From positions 5,642,001 to 5,706,000 of the forward strand of contig NZ_CP107995.1 of assembly GCF_036116635.1 (NCBI RefSeq): a stretch of 64,000 nt of DNA. The letters are read 5' to 3'. Within the stretch, counting starts at the first letter, position 1. The number at the start of each line of letters is the position of its first letter. This DNA comes from Amycolatopsis sp. NBC_00345 (lineage in GTDB: Bacteria; Actinomycetota; Actinomycetes; Mycobacteriales; Pseudonocardiaceae). Under the pieces are notes generated by a model that worked only from the letters and a program-made list of their open reading frames with translations, made no database searches and had not been told where the DNA came from. Both the position numbers and the translations under genes were made by a program. Positions 41,951 through 50,572 of this stretch are shown here, piece after piece.

Positions 41951-43054
41951 ATGGCCGTGACAGAACAGGCGGCACCGCCGAAGGTGCCGGAAGAAGCGAT
42001 CACCGATCTGCTCACTCGTCTCGAGCGGTATCGGCCAGTCGAGGTGCCGAAGGAGCTGGAGACCGGCGCCGGAGTCGATCGTGCCTGGCTGGACGCCCTC
42101 GTCAGCCGTTGGCGGGGCGGGTACGACTGGCGCGAGCACGAAGCCCGGATCCGCTCGTGGCCGTGGGAGCTCGTCGATGGTGAGACGCCGCTGCGCGTCT
42201 TGCACCAGCGGGTGAGCGCGGACGCGCCGACCGTGCTGCTGCTGCACGGATGGCCGGACTCGGTGCTGCGGTTCGAGAAGGTGCTGCCGCTGCTGTCCGA
42301 GTACAACGTGGTTGTTCCGGCGCTGCCGGGTTTCCCTTTCAGCGCCCCGTCAAGCGCGCGGGGGATGTCGGCGACGGACATGGCGGAGGTGGTCGCGCAG
42401 GCGATGGAGTCGCTGGGGTACAACAACTACGTGGTGAGCGCCGGCGACGTCGGCTCGGACGTCGCCGAGCTGGTGATCCGTCACCACACCGACAGTGTGC
42501 CGGCCGCGCACCTGACCGACGTGTCGCAGCTGCACTTCCTCCAGGACCTGCCCGCGGACCTGACCGAGGAGGAGCGGGCGTACGTCGGGCGGGGCCAGGC
42601 TTGGCAGGCCGCCGAGGGCGGGTACATGCACGAGCAGTCGACGAAGCCCGCCACCCTCGCGATCGGCCTGGGTGACTCGCCCGTGGGCCTGCTGGGCTGG
42701 ATCGGGGAGAAGCTGTGGAGCTGGAGCGACCACGACGACCGCGACATCTCGACGGTCTTCACGCCCGACGAGGTGCTGACCTGGGTGTCGGCCTACTGGT
42801 TCGGTGAGAACATCGGCACTTCGTTCGCACCGTACGCGTTGAAGTCGGCGCTCCCGAACGAGCACGTGGCCACCCCGGTGGTGCTGACGATCTTCCCGAA
42901 AGACCTGGCGAACGCTCCTCGGTCATTCGCGGAACGGCTGTTCGACGTGCGCAGCTTCCAGGAACTTCCGCGAGGTGGCCACTTCGCGGCGTGGGAGCAG
43001 CCGGAGCAGTACGTCGCGGGAGTGCGGGCGGCGGTGGCAATCGCGCGGACGTGA
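41951..43054 (+). CDS. Epoxide hydrolase family protein (EHN N-terminal type)
   Basis: A 367-residue alpha/beta hydrolase with the epoxide-hydrolase N-terminal region (ITDLLTRLERYRPVEVPKELETGAGVDRAWLDALVSRWRGGYDWREHEARI), the oxyanion motif LLLHGWPDSVLRFEKVLPLL, the nucleophile Asp in VVSAGDVGSDVAEL, and the base His in GGHFAAWEQPEQY. Microsomal-type bacterial epoxide hydrolases have this layout. It begins 59 bases after the preceding gene and is followed by the second copy of the hairpin repeat, which may end its transcript. Confidence 0.9.
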   Translation: MAVTEQAAPPKVPEEAITDLLTRLERYRPVEVPKELETGAGVDRAWLDALVSRWRGGYDWREHEARIRSWPWELVDGETPLRVLHQRVSADAPTVLLLHGWPDSVLRFEKVLPLLSEYNVVVPALPGFPFSAPSSARGMSATDMAEVVAQAMESLGYNNYVVSAGDVGSDVAELVIRHHTDSVPAAHLTDVSQLHFLQDLPADLTEEERAYVGRGQAWQAAEGGYMHEQSTKPATLAIGLGDSPVGLLGWIGEKLWSWSDHDDRDISTVFTPDEVLTWVSAYWFGENIGTSFAPYALKSALPNEHVATPVVLTIFPKDLANAPRSFAERLFDVRSFQELPRGGHFAAWEQPEQYVAGVRAAVAIART

Positions 43055-43086
43055 GCTGCTCCGGCAGCCCTGAGCCAGACACGCTC

Positions 43087-43230
43087 CTAGCGTCTCGCGA
43101 CCCTGACGGGTTTGCGCCCCAATGTGGCGTTCGGTGCGTCCAACGCAACCAACGCCACATTGGGGCGCTTCGGGCCAAGCCGGAGCTGGCGCACAGCGAC
43201 CAGGTGGAGAAAGCCGAGACACGCTCTCAG
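43087..43230. repeat. 145-bp hairpin element, copy 2
   Basis: Same element as at 6353-6497. The left end reads CTAGCGTCTCGCG (43087-43099). The right end (about 43213-43230) is an imperfect complement with a two-base insertion. The inner hairpin (arms 43114-43131 and 43151-43168) is identical in both arms to copy 1; only loop bases differ. The right end overlaps the stop codon of the GH127 gene (TGA, complement of 43227-43229). It fills the gap between convergent genes. Confidence 0.7.
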
Positions 43231-46112
43231 CGCAGCCGCCACAGGTGGTCCGCCGTGCCGTTGTCGGTGTACTGGACCACCTGTGCACTGTCCGAAGTAG
43301 ACATCCGGTCCACGCCCAGCACCTTGCCGGAGTTGCGGTTCACGATCCGGAACCAGCCGCTGCCGTCGTCGAGCAGGCGCCACTCGTGGTCGGCGGTGCC
43401 GTTGTCGCTGAACTGCACGACCAGCGCACTGTCCGAAGCGGACATCTGGTCCACACCCAGCACCTTGCCCGAGTTGACATTGCGGATCAGCAGCCAGCCC
43501 GCCGCGGTGGCCTCGAAGGTCCACAGGTGATCGGACGTGCCGCTGTCGGCGAACTGGACGACGCGGGCGCTGTCGGCCGTCGACATCTGATCAACGCCCA
43601 GTACCTTCGCCGAGTTCCGGTTCTCGACCCGCAGCTGGCCGTCCGGCAGCAGCTGCCACACGTGGTCGGCGGTGCCGCTGTCGGCGAACTGGACCACCTG
43701 CGCGCTGTCCGCTGTGGACATCTGGTCCACGCCGAGCACCTTGCCGGAGTTGCGGTTCTTCAGCCGCCACCAGCCGTCGCCGTTGTCGATCAGTTGCCAG
43801 AGGTGGTCGGCGGTGCCGTTGTCGGCGAACTGGACGACCCGTGCGCTGTCCGCTGTGGACATTTGGTCCACACCGAGCACCTTGCCGGAGTTGTGATTGC
43901 GGATCCGGTACCAGCCGTCGCCGTTCGCGACCAGGTGCCAGAGGTGGTCGGCGGTGCCGCTGTCGGCGAACTGGACCACCTGCGCACTGTCCGCTGTGGA
44001 CATCTGATCGACGCCGAGTACCTTGCCGGAGTTGCGGTTCACGATGCGGAAGCCCGCCCCGCCGCCGCCGGGCAACCACGGGTGCCCGTCGGGCGCCGCC
44101 GTCGGGAACGAGGTGACCCGCAGCCGGGCCGCGCCCATCGGGATCAGCGTGACCGGCTCGACGTCGGCCACACTGCGCGCCGGTGACGCCTGCAGCGGGG
44201 TCACGACGTTCTGGTCGTCCGCGGTCCATTCGGTGATCTTCCGCGCGGGCGCGGTGATCCGGACCGGAACGGCGTCCGGGGTGAACGGGTTGGCGGGCAA
44301 CGGCCCGCCCGAAGCCGCGAACGTCATCGCCGAGGCCGCGGTCGCCGGGTCGACGGCCAGCCCGTAGTTCCACGGCGTTGTCGCGTGCACCGCGTACTCC
44401 GGGAACTGCCCGTTACCGCCGATCTGCTCGTACTGCTCCCCGATCTCCAGCGAGTACGTCAGCGGGCCGTGGTCGACCGAAAGGGAGTCGTGGTTCGCGC
44501 TCCACGCGCGCACGGAAGTCTGCTGCGGCAGGGTCAACGTGACGACGTCGCCGTTACTCCAGGCCCGGTCGACTTTCGCGAACGCGGGCCCGGCCGGCAC
44601 CGCGACCGGTGCGCCCGCCACGGTGAGCTGCGGCGCCGCGCACCAGGCCGGAATCCGGAGGTACAGCGGGAAATCCAGCTGCTTCGGTGTCTGGACGGTG
44701 AAAGTGACCTGCTCCGAGAACGGATAGGTCGTGTCCTCGGTGATGGTCACCGAGGTGCCGTCGGCGACCTTCGCCGTGACACTGCTGGCCGCGTACATCG
44801 CCGCCGCGAGGCCCTTGTCCGGGGTGGCCAGCCAGAGTTCCTCGGTGAAATACGGCCAGCCCATGCCGTAGTTGTGCGGGCAGCAGCGGTATTGGTCGAC
44901 GCCGGGCAGGTAGGCCTGCATCGCGAAGCCGTTCTGGAACTGGCCTTCGCTCTTGGGCACGTTGTCGAGGTCGATGCTGTTCGCGCTGGTGATGTAGTGG
45001 ACCCCGCGCCCGGCGGGGTCGAGCGCGGCGGGCAGGGAATTGAAGGCGAGGTCCTCGCAGCGGTCGGCCCACACCGGGTCGCCGGTCAGCCGGGTGAGCA
45101 ACTGGTGGCTGGCCATGAACTCGACGATCCCGCAGGTCTCGAAGCCCTGCCGCGGGTCGCCGAAACCGGGCCGCGCGTTCTCGTCCCCGGCGAACCCGCC
45201 ACCGGCGAACTGGCCGTAGGCCGCCATGATCGTGTCGTAGTCCTGGTAGGTCGCCTGGACCAGTTTCGTGTCACCGGAGCGCAGCGAGTACTGCGCGGGC
45301 TCGCGGAAACCCTGGGCGACGTTGACGTTGTGCAGGCTCGGCAGATTGCCGACCCAGTTGGCGCCGTAGCGGTGGATCTTGTCGGCGAGGTCGAGGAGGA
45401 ACGCGTCACCGGTGCGGTTGAACAGCCAGAAGACGCTGTCCAGGCCGTCGCCCCAGCGCACGACCAGCCACTCCGCCTCGAACGCGTCCTGGCCCTGCGC
45501 GTTCATGTACTGGAAGAACTTGGTCAGGAACGGGATGACCCGCGCGTCGCCGGTGTACTCCTGCCAGGACCGCAGCGCCTGCATCATCGGCAGGTACGGC
45601 CAGAAGTGGGGGCCGCCCCTGAACTTGGTGCGCAGCTCGGTCGGGCCGAAGAAGCCGTCGGCCTGCTGGGTGGCCAGGACCGCGTCGACCCAGCGGCGGG
45701 CCGTGTCCAGCGCGGTGGCGTCACCGGTCACGGCGGCGAGGTCGATGTAGCCGCGCAGCCAGTACGGCACCTCCTCCCAGCCGTCGCGCTCGGGGTGCAC
45801 CCAGCCGTTGGTGTCGAGGTCCAGGAAATGCGACGTCTCCGGGTAGTGCCCGCAGAGGCCGTCAAGTTGCAGGCGCAGCTGCCCGGCGAGCCAGCCGCGG
45901 GCCGTGACGGCGCCGGGCGGGAGCTTGAGGAACGCGGTGGATTCGAGCGGCGCCGCGTTCGGCGTGTAGAGCCCGCCTCTCGCGGGTGCGACCGTGCGGC
46001 AGCGGAGGGCGGCGGCCCCCAGGACCTCGGCGGCTCCGGCCCTCGCAGCGGTCGCTCCGGTGAGCACAGTGGCGACGGCTCCGGCGACGAAATGTCTACG
46101 GTTCAGCGGCAC
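43227..46112 (-). CDS. Tat-secreted GH127 beta-L-arabinofuranosidase with six C-terminal lectin-like repeats
   Basis: A 961-residue exported enzyme. The start at GTG 46112 (GGAGG 9 bases upstream) gives MPLNRRHFVAGAVATVLTG, a Tat signal with signal-peptidase site near ARA-GA. The catalytic (alpha/alpha)6 domain spans roughly residues 60-600 and keeps the GH127 zinc-thiolate motifs: GFETCGIVEFM (Glu-x-Cys) and YRCCPHNYG (the Cys-Cys pair with the nucleophile). Then come a beta-sandwich region and six tandem repeats of about 46 residues, each with NSGKVLGVDQMSTADSA and GTADHLW, resembling ricin-type or CBM13/RICIN-like lectin units. It should release L-arabinofuranose from plant glycans outside the cell. 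Two LacI-type palindromes precede it. Confidence 0.9.
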   Translation of the reverse strand: MPLNRRHFVAGAVATVLTGATAARAGAAEVLGAAALRCRTVAPARGGLYTPNAAPLESTAFLKLPPGAVTARGWLAGQLRLQLDGLCGHYPETSHFLDLDTNGWVHPERDGWEEVPYWLRGYIDLAAVTGDATALDTARRWVDAVLATQQADGFFGPTELRTKFRGGPHFWPYLPMMQALRSWQEYTGDARVIPFLTKFFQYMNAQGQDAFEAEWLVVRWGDGLDSVFWLFNRTGDAFLLDLADKIHRYGANWVGNLPSLHNVNVAQGFREPAQYSLRSGDTKLVQATYQDYDTIMAAYGQFAGGGFAGDENARPGFGDPRQGFETCGIVEFMASHQLLTRLTGDPVWADRCEDLAFNSLPAALDPAGRGVHYITSANSIDLDNVPKSEGQFQNGFAMQAYLPGVDQYRCCPHNYGMGWPYFTEELWLATPDKGLAAAMYAASSVTAKVADGTSVTITEDTTYPFSEQVTFTVQTPKQLDFPLYLRIPAWCAAPQLTVAGAPVAVPAGPAFAKVDRAWSNGDVVTLTLPQQTSVRAWSANHDSLSVDHGPLTYSLEIGEQYEQIGGNGQFPEYAVHATTPWNYGLAVDPATAASAMTFAASGGPLPANPFTPDAVPVRITAPARKITEWTADDQNVVTPLQASPARSVADVEPVTLIPMGAARLRVTSFPTAAPDGHPWLPGGGGAGFRIVNRNSGKVLGVDQMSTADSAQVVQFADSGTADHLWHLVANGDGWYRIRNHNSGKVLGVDQMSTADSARVVQFADNGTADHLWQLIDNGDGWWRLKNRNSGKVLGVDQMSTADSAQVVQFADSGTADHVWQLLPDGQLRVENRNSAKVLGVDQMSTADSARVVQFADSGTSDHLWTFEATAAGWLLIRNVNSGKVLGVDQMSASDSALVVQFSDNGTADHEWRLLDDGSGWFRIVNRNSGKVLGVDRMSTSDSAQVVQYTDNGTADHLWRLR
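43231..44050 (-). repeat. Six tandem repeats of about 138-141 bp within the GH127 gene
   Basis: Each unit encodes the block NSGKVLGVDQMSTADSA ... VVQFADNGTADHLW followed by a 9-13 residue spacer. The first four units are nearly identical, while units five and six have drifted (MSASDSA, VDRMSTSDSA). Such close DNA identity suggests recent internal duplication and possible recombination or copy-number change. Confidence 0.85.
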
Positions 46113-46134
46113 GGGGACCTGCCTCCACTCGTCG

Positions 46135-46148
46135 TTACAACGTTGTAA
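46135..46148. promoter_or_regulatory. LacI-type operator palindrome upstream of GH127, site 1
   Basis: Perfect palindrome TTACAACGTTGTAA with the central CG typical of LacI/GalR operators, 23 bases upstream of the GH127 start. The identical 14-mer occurs at 61700-61713 before the GH31 gene. Confidence 0.65.
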
Positions 46149-46151
46149 AAA

Positions 46152-46161
46152 ACAACGTTGT
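46152..46161. promoter_or_regulatory. LacI-type operator palindrome upstream of GH127, site 2
   Basis: Core ACAACGTTGT repeated 17 bases from the centre of site 1, within A-rich flanks. Close spacing suggests cooperative binding by two dimers. A related palindrome GTTGTACAAC lies at 46190-46199. Confidence 0.55.
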
Positions 46162-46351
46162 AAAAACATGAGTACTCGCTGGAGTCGATGTTGTACAACC
46201 GCCGTTCGTCGTAGCCGGTGATCCGGTGGGAAATTCACTTGGCGAGCGGCGCCGGGTGAAGGGGGTCATCCGGAGCGCTTTGGCTGCGCTGGGCGGGGGC
46301 AGCGGTAGCATCCGACTCGTCAGCGAGTGATGCGTCAGCGTGGGGGCCACA

Positions 46352-47044
46352 GTGAGTTTCGATCTGGCGGTGTGGTTCGAGGCGACCTTGTCCTTGACTC
46401 CCGAGGCCGCGGAGAAGAAGTACATCCGGCTGTGCGACGAGGATCTCGCGGACGTCGTTCCGAGCGAGCGCGTCTCCGCCTTCTACGGGGCGTTGACGGC
46501 AATGCATCCGGAGATCGGCACGGTGCCCGACGAGGACCTCGATGCCTGTCCGTGGACAGCGCCGATGGACGTGTCGCCTGGACACGTGATCATGCCGATC
46601 ACGGGGGCGCGGGCCGAGGAGATCGGTTCGGCGGTGCGGACGCTGGCTCGTCAGCACGGGCTGGTGTGCTTCGATCCGCAAGCCGGTGTCGTGCACACTC
46701 CGGACGCCGGGTCGCCGAGGCAGCTGCATTGGCAGTGTTGTGATGGCACGACTCTGGCCCGTCCTGAAGTGGCGAGTATCGAACGCGAGCTGGACCGGTT
46801 GTCCGAACGCAACTGGTACGCGGTTCTCGAAGATGAAGACGCGCGGTACGTTCAGGTAGGGCTCGGCCGGAACGCCGGCGTGTCCGGTGGCGGGTTCGCG
46901 GTGGAGTACCGAGACGGTACTCCGGACCGCCATTTCCGGCATATGACCGCCAGTCTTGACATCGTGAAGAGCGTTTTCCTTGGTTTCACCGGAAATGACA
47001 ACGACTGGTACGACCGGTTGGCCTGGCAGCGAGTGCAGTTCTAG
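46352..47044 (+). CDS. Hypothetical protein, possible immunity-like family
   Basis: A 230-residue acidic protein I cannot assign with confidence. It starts MSFDLAVWFEATLSLTPEAAEKKYIRLCDEDL and has ARQHGLVCFDPQAGVVHTP in the middle, recalling the S(Y/F)DLxV-type hypothetical proteins often found near polymorphic toxin or immunity genes. The C-terminal half (VQVGLGRNAGVSGGGFAVEYRDGTPDRHFR) looks like a separate small domain. There is no signal peptide or membrane segment. GTG 46352 has GGGGG 5 bases upstream; a GTG at 46340 is the alternative. It stands alone, divergent from the GH127 gene. No toxin gene is adjacent, so an immunity role is speculation. Confidence 0.7.
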   Translation: MSFDLAVWFEATLSLTPEAAEKKYIRLCDEDLADVVPSERVSAFYGALTAMHPEIGTVPDEDLDACPWTAPMDVSPGHVIMPITGARAEEIGSAVRTLARQHGLVCFDPQAGVVHTPDAGSPRQLHWQCCDGTTLARPEVASIERELDRLSERNWYAVLEDEDARYVQVGLGRNAGVSGGGFAVEYRDGTPDRHFRHMTASLDIVKSVFLGFTGNDNDWYDRLAWQRVQF

Positions 47045-47125
47045 ACCGGCAGTGGCCGAGTCGGCGACCAGGAAGCAGCGGCACGACTACTGCCGTTCGA
47101 TGACCCGAACCCCCACTCGCAGCTG

Positions 47126-49144
47126 CTATTCGGAGTAAGTAGCCGCACCAGTCTCGACATGCCCGGCGAACCGGCGGGTGAAGCCGGTCCCCGTGTCGGC
47201 CTTGGCGGTGAGGTCGTACCAGTGGTGGTCGCCCGCCACGGGGTGACGGTGTTCGGCCCGGGCGCCGGGGGCGACGCGGTAAGTGTGCGGCGTACGGTCG
47301 GCGCCTCGTTCCGCGGTGACAGTGAAGACGCAAGCCGCGCTGCCGGTGTTGACGAGATCGACGATGACGGCGTCGTGGTCGTGGCGGAGGGTGGCGTTCG
47401 GGTGAGCGGCGCCGGGCGCGGTTTCCCCGGCCAGGTCGCCTTCGAGCCAGCGGAGGAATCCGTTGGGGCCGTGCACAGCGAGGTCGTAGCCGCCGGGCGT
47501 GGTCCAGTAATCGCTGAGCGTCGTGCCGGGGCCGAGGGTGTAGATCCACGGACCGTCCGAACGGAACCGGGCCGGTGACACCCGCAGGACGGCGCCGGTC
47601 GCGCCGGTGTTGGCCATGTCGATCCACAAGCGCCCGGCGTCGGCGCGGGCGGACGCCTCGAAGGCGTAAGGCAACGGGCGCGCCTTGCGGCGGCCGGGTT
47701 CCGGTGACGGCAGTTCCTGCCGCACCGGCGCCACCGGCGGCGCCCACCAGCGGGCGCACTGCTCATCCGCCTGCGCCGGGCGGCCCGCCGTGTCCGGCAG
47801 CGCGGGAACACCGGCGTCGTGCCGGGCGAAGTCGAAGGCCGAAGTCAGGTCCCCGCAAACGGTCCGGCGCCACGGGCTGATGTTGGGCTCGGCGACGCCG
47901 AACCGCCGTTCCAGGAACCGCAGTGTGGAGGTGTGGTCGAACAGTTCCGAGCACACCCACCCGCCCGTCGTCCACGGCGAGACCACGATGGCCGGGACCC
48001 GGAACCCCGGGCCGATGGGCTTGCCGTCGACGACCTCGCCGTCGGTGCCGACCGTGCTGTGGCCCTCGACCAGGCCCGACGGCGGGACCGGGCTGGGCAG
48101 GTGGTCGAAGAAACCGCCGTTCTCGTCGTAGTTGAGGATGAACACGGTCTTCGACCACACGTCCGGATTAGCGAACAGCCGCTTGAGCAGACGCGCCGTC
48201 AAGTCCTCCCCCACGGCCGGTTTAGCGGTCGCGTGCTCCGACATCCACTCCGACGCGACGATCCACGACACCTGCGGCAGGGTCCCGTTCTCGACGTCGG
48301 CGCCGAACGCGGTTTCCAGGTCGGCGACCTTCGCCATGCCCTTGTCGTAGAGCGGATCCCCGGGTTTGGCGGTGATGAACGGCGCGAACCACGCCAGCGC
48401 GTTGTCGTTGAAGTTGTCGTTCTCCTGGTAGACCTTCCAGCTGACGCCGGCCTTCTCCAGGCGTTCGGCGTAGGTCGTCCACGTGAAGCCGGTCGCGGGA
48501 ACGGTGTTGTCCAGCACCGCGGGCCGGCCGACGGAGGCGCCGTTCGTACCGGTGAAGAAGTGCAGCCGGTTGGGGTTGGTCTGGGTCAGCGTCGAGCAGA
48601 AGTAGTTGTCGCACACGGTGAACGCGTCCGCGAGCGCGTGGTAGAACGGCAGGTCCGGGCGTTCGAAGTGCCCCATTCCGGTCTGGGACAGGTAAGTCCC
48701 GGCCGAGCTGGCGAAGTCGCGGTCCCGGATCCAGCCGTCGAACTTGCCGCCGTTGAAGGCCAGCAGGTCCTGCCGGTAGTCCATCGGCGGCGCGACCATG
48801 CAGGTCGCGTTGGTGGTCGCGGTGTCGAGGTGGAACGGCAGGGTGTGGCCGAGGTTCAGCAGATTCGGCTGGTGGAAAGCGGAAAAGCCGTTCGGCAGGC
48901 GGACCGGGGTCCGGTCGCCGAAGCCGCGCACGCCGCGCAGCGTGCCGAGGTAGTGGTCGAACGACCGGTTCTCCTGCATGAACAGCACCACGTGTTCCAC
49001 CGCGGAGAGGTCCGGTCCGGCGGGGGCCACGGCCAGCGCGTCACGGACGAAGCCCGGCATCATCGACGCCGCGACCGCCGCTGAAGTCCCGGCCAGGAAC
49101 CGGCGACGGCTGACCCCTGCGTCGCTGTCGGCATGCTCGGCCAT
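47126..49144 (-). CDS. Tat-secreted phosphocholine-type phospholipase C
   Basis: A 672-residue exported phosphoesterase. The Tat signal is SRRRFLAGTSAAVAASMMPGFVRDALA. The catalytic domain starts EHVVLFMQENRSFDHYLGTLRGVRGFGD, the metal/Thr-site motif of the PlcH/PlcN family, with TNPNRLHFFTG, YDENGGFFDHLPSP and PAIVVSPWTTGG. Two C-terminal beta domains (about residues 485-575 and 585-665) match the pair of DUF756 repeats usual in these enzymes. It cleaves phosphatidylcholine or sphingomyelin-type lipids and often serves phosphate acquisition. The PucR-type regulator lies upstream, 85 bases away, on the same strand. Confidence 0.92.
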   Translation of the reverse strand: MAEHADSDAGVSRRRFLAGTSAAVAASMMPGFVRDALAVAPAGPDLSAVEHVVLFMQENRSFDHYLGTLRGVRGFGDRTPVRLPNGFSAFHQPNLLNLGHTLPFHLDTATTNATCMVAPPMDYRQDLLAFNGGKFDGWIRDRDFASSAGTYLSQTGMGHFERPDLPFYHALADAFTVCDNYFCSTLTQTNPNRLHFFTGTNGASVGRPAVLDNTVPATGFTWTTYAERLEKAGVSWKVYQENDNFNDNALAWFAPFITAKPGDPLYDKGMAKVADLETAFGADVENGTLPQVSWIVASEWMSEHATAKPAVGEDLTARLLKRLFANPDVWSKTVFILNYDENGGFFDHLPSPVPPSGLVEGHSTVGTDGEVVDGKPIGPGFRVPAIVVSPWTTGGWVCSELFDHTSTLRFLERRFGVAEPNISPWRRTVCGDLTSAFDFARHDAGVPALPDTAGRPAQADEQCARWWAPPVAPVRQELPSPEPGRRKARPLPYAFEASARADAGRLWIDMANTGATGAVLRVSPARFRSDGPWIYTLGPGTTLSDYWTTPGGYDLAVHGPNGFLRWLEGDLAGETAPGAAHPNATLRHDHDAVIVDLVNTGSAACVFTVTAERGADRTPHTYRVAPGARAEHRHPVAGDHHWYDLTAKADTGTGFTRRFAGHVETGAATYSE

Positions 49145-49229
49145 GGCGGACTCCCCTCAGTCGGAACACGAAACATATTCGCGTGCAGTGAACCGAAGGT
49201 GTCGGTGAGATAACAGGTCCGAATGAGTG

Positions 49230-50444
49230 TTACCGATGCTCGGCGGACGCGTCTTTTGTAGGTTCCCTCGGGTTCAATGCCACAGTGAGGGGGTGGACGC
49301 GGAGCGCGATGGCGAGCGCGAAGCGTCCGGCCGGGTCGTCGATGACGCTGCCGAACAGGGTGCGGAGCTGACGCAGGCGGTAGCGGACGGTCTGGACGTG
49401 GACGTGCAGTTCGGCGCCGATCGCCTGCGGCTGGTCCGGCCGGGCCAGCCAGGCGGCGAGCGTCACGGTGAGCCGTTGCCGCGCGGGCTCGGGAACGGCC
49501 GCCAGCGGGGCGAGCACGTCGCGGGCGAACTCGGCGGCCAAGTCCCCTTCGGCGGTGAGCAGCAGGTCGATCCGATGGTCGGCGACCCGCACGATCGGCT
49601 CCGCACCGAGCGCTCCCCCGCGGGTCAACCGCCAGAGCGCGCCGGCCCGGCGAGCGCTCAGCGCCGCGGAACGCAGGTCGACGACGGAGCCGACCCCCGC
49701 CTGGTGCCGGCCGAGCAGGCCGCGCAGCCGGTCGAGGTACCAGTCCGCGCGGTCGGCGGGCATGACCACCACCGCGAGATCGTGACGGCGGCCGGCGAGC
49801 ACCCGGCTCGGCATCTCGTCCATCAGCCGGGGCGCGGCGTCGGCGCTGGTCACCGCGACCGAGACCCGGTCGGGCACCGGCCACGACGCCTGCCGGGCGG
49901 CCTCGTCGATCGCCTCCACCGAGGCCGGCGGTTCGGCCAGGAGCAGGCCGAGCAGCTGGTCTCGGTGCGCCTGCCCGGCCCGGGCGGCCTGCGAACGCGC
50001 GTCGGCGTACCCGTCGGCCGCCGCGGCCGAGAGCTCGGCGATGAACGCGAACAGCGCTTCGCCCAGCTCCACCACCGCCCGGATCGGCAGGTCCGCCGCG
50101 GTGGCCGAGGACGTGAGCTGACGCCACACCCCGAGCGCGCCCAGCTGGTAGAAGCCCAGCATCTCCTCTAGGCTCCGGCCCGCCGTGTGCTGCGCGCGCC
50201 CCTGAACGCGGTAGACCTCCCGGTCCGCCACCGCCTCCGGATGGCCGATCTCGGCGAAGAACGCGGTCAGCGCGGTGGTCACCGTCGCCTGCAGATTCGA
50301 CGCCGTCGCCTCGTCCAGCGGCTGCTTGAGCCCGGCGCGGACCTGCCCGGTCGCGGCGGCGGCGATCGCCAGCACGTCCGGCTCCAGCTGCCCGATCACC
50401 GACGCGTCGAGCGTGCGCCATGGTTGCCCTGAAACCTCGGCCAT
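49230..50444 (-). CDS. PucR/CdaR-type transcriptional regulator
   Basis: A 404-residue regulator with a long helical N-terminal sensory region, a GGDEF-like CdaR domain (DRVSVAVTSADAAPRLMDEMPSRVLAGRRHDLAVVVMPAD), and the C-terminal PucR helix-turn-helix AAWLARPDQPQAIGAELHVHVQTVRYRLRQLRTLFG. Actinobacteria carry many such regulators, often controlling nearby catabolic or lipase genes. It is divergent from the GDSL lipase gene, with a 128-base gap between the starts. Confidence 0.9.
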   Translation of the reverse strand: MAEVSGQPWRTLDASVIGQLEPDVLAIAAAATGQVRAGLKQPLDEATASNLQATVTTALTAFFAEIGHPEAVADREVYRVQGRAQHTAGRSLEEMLGFYQLGALGVWRQLTSSATAADLPIRAVVELGEALFAFIAELSAAAADGYADARSQAARAGQAHRDQLLGLLLAEPPASVEAIDEAARQASWPVPDRVSVAVTSADAAPRLMDEMPSRVLAGRRHDLAVVVMPADRADWYLDRLRGLLGRHQAGVGSVVDLRSAALSARRAGALWRLTRGGALGAEPIVRVADHRIDLLLTAEGDLAAEFARDVLAPLAAVPEPARQRLTVTLAAWLARPDQPQAIGAELHVHVQTVRYRLRQLRTLFGSVIDDPAGRFALAIALRVHPLTVALNPREPTKDASAEHR

Positions 50445-50572
50445 AGAGGAAGCCTACAAAACCGAGGCCCGGGAACGCGCGTGATCGGCGTAGTCCGCAT
50501 GCCGTCACACGGCGGATCCTCATCTCGGCAGTGAGAGATCTTCACATTCAATGGTGTCTGTAGGAGGCAGCT

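Noticed and set aside
43231..44050. CRISPR-like array
   Set aside because: The repeats are 138-141 bp, in frame and encode lectin units; no unique short spacers and no cas genes.
47126..49144. Acid phosphatase rather than phospholipase C
   Set aside because: The paired C-terminal beta domains and overall length fit the phosphocholine-specific phospholipase C group better than the shorter AcpA-type enzymes, though both share the catalytic fold.
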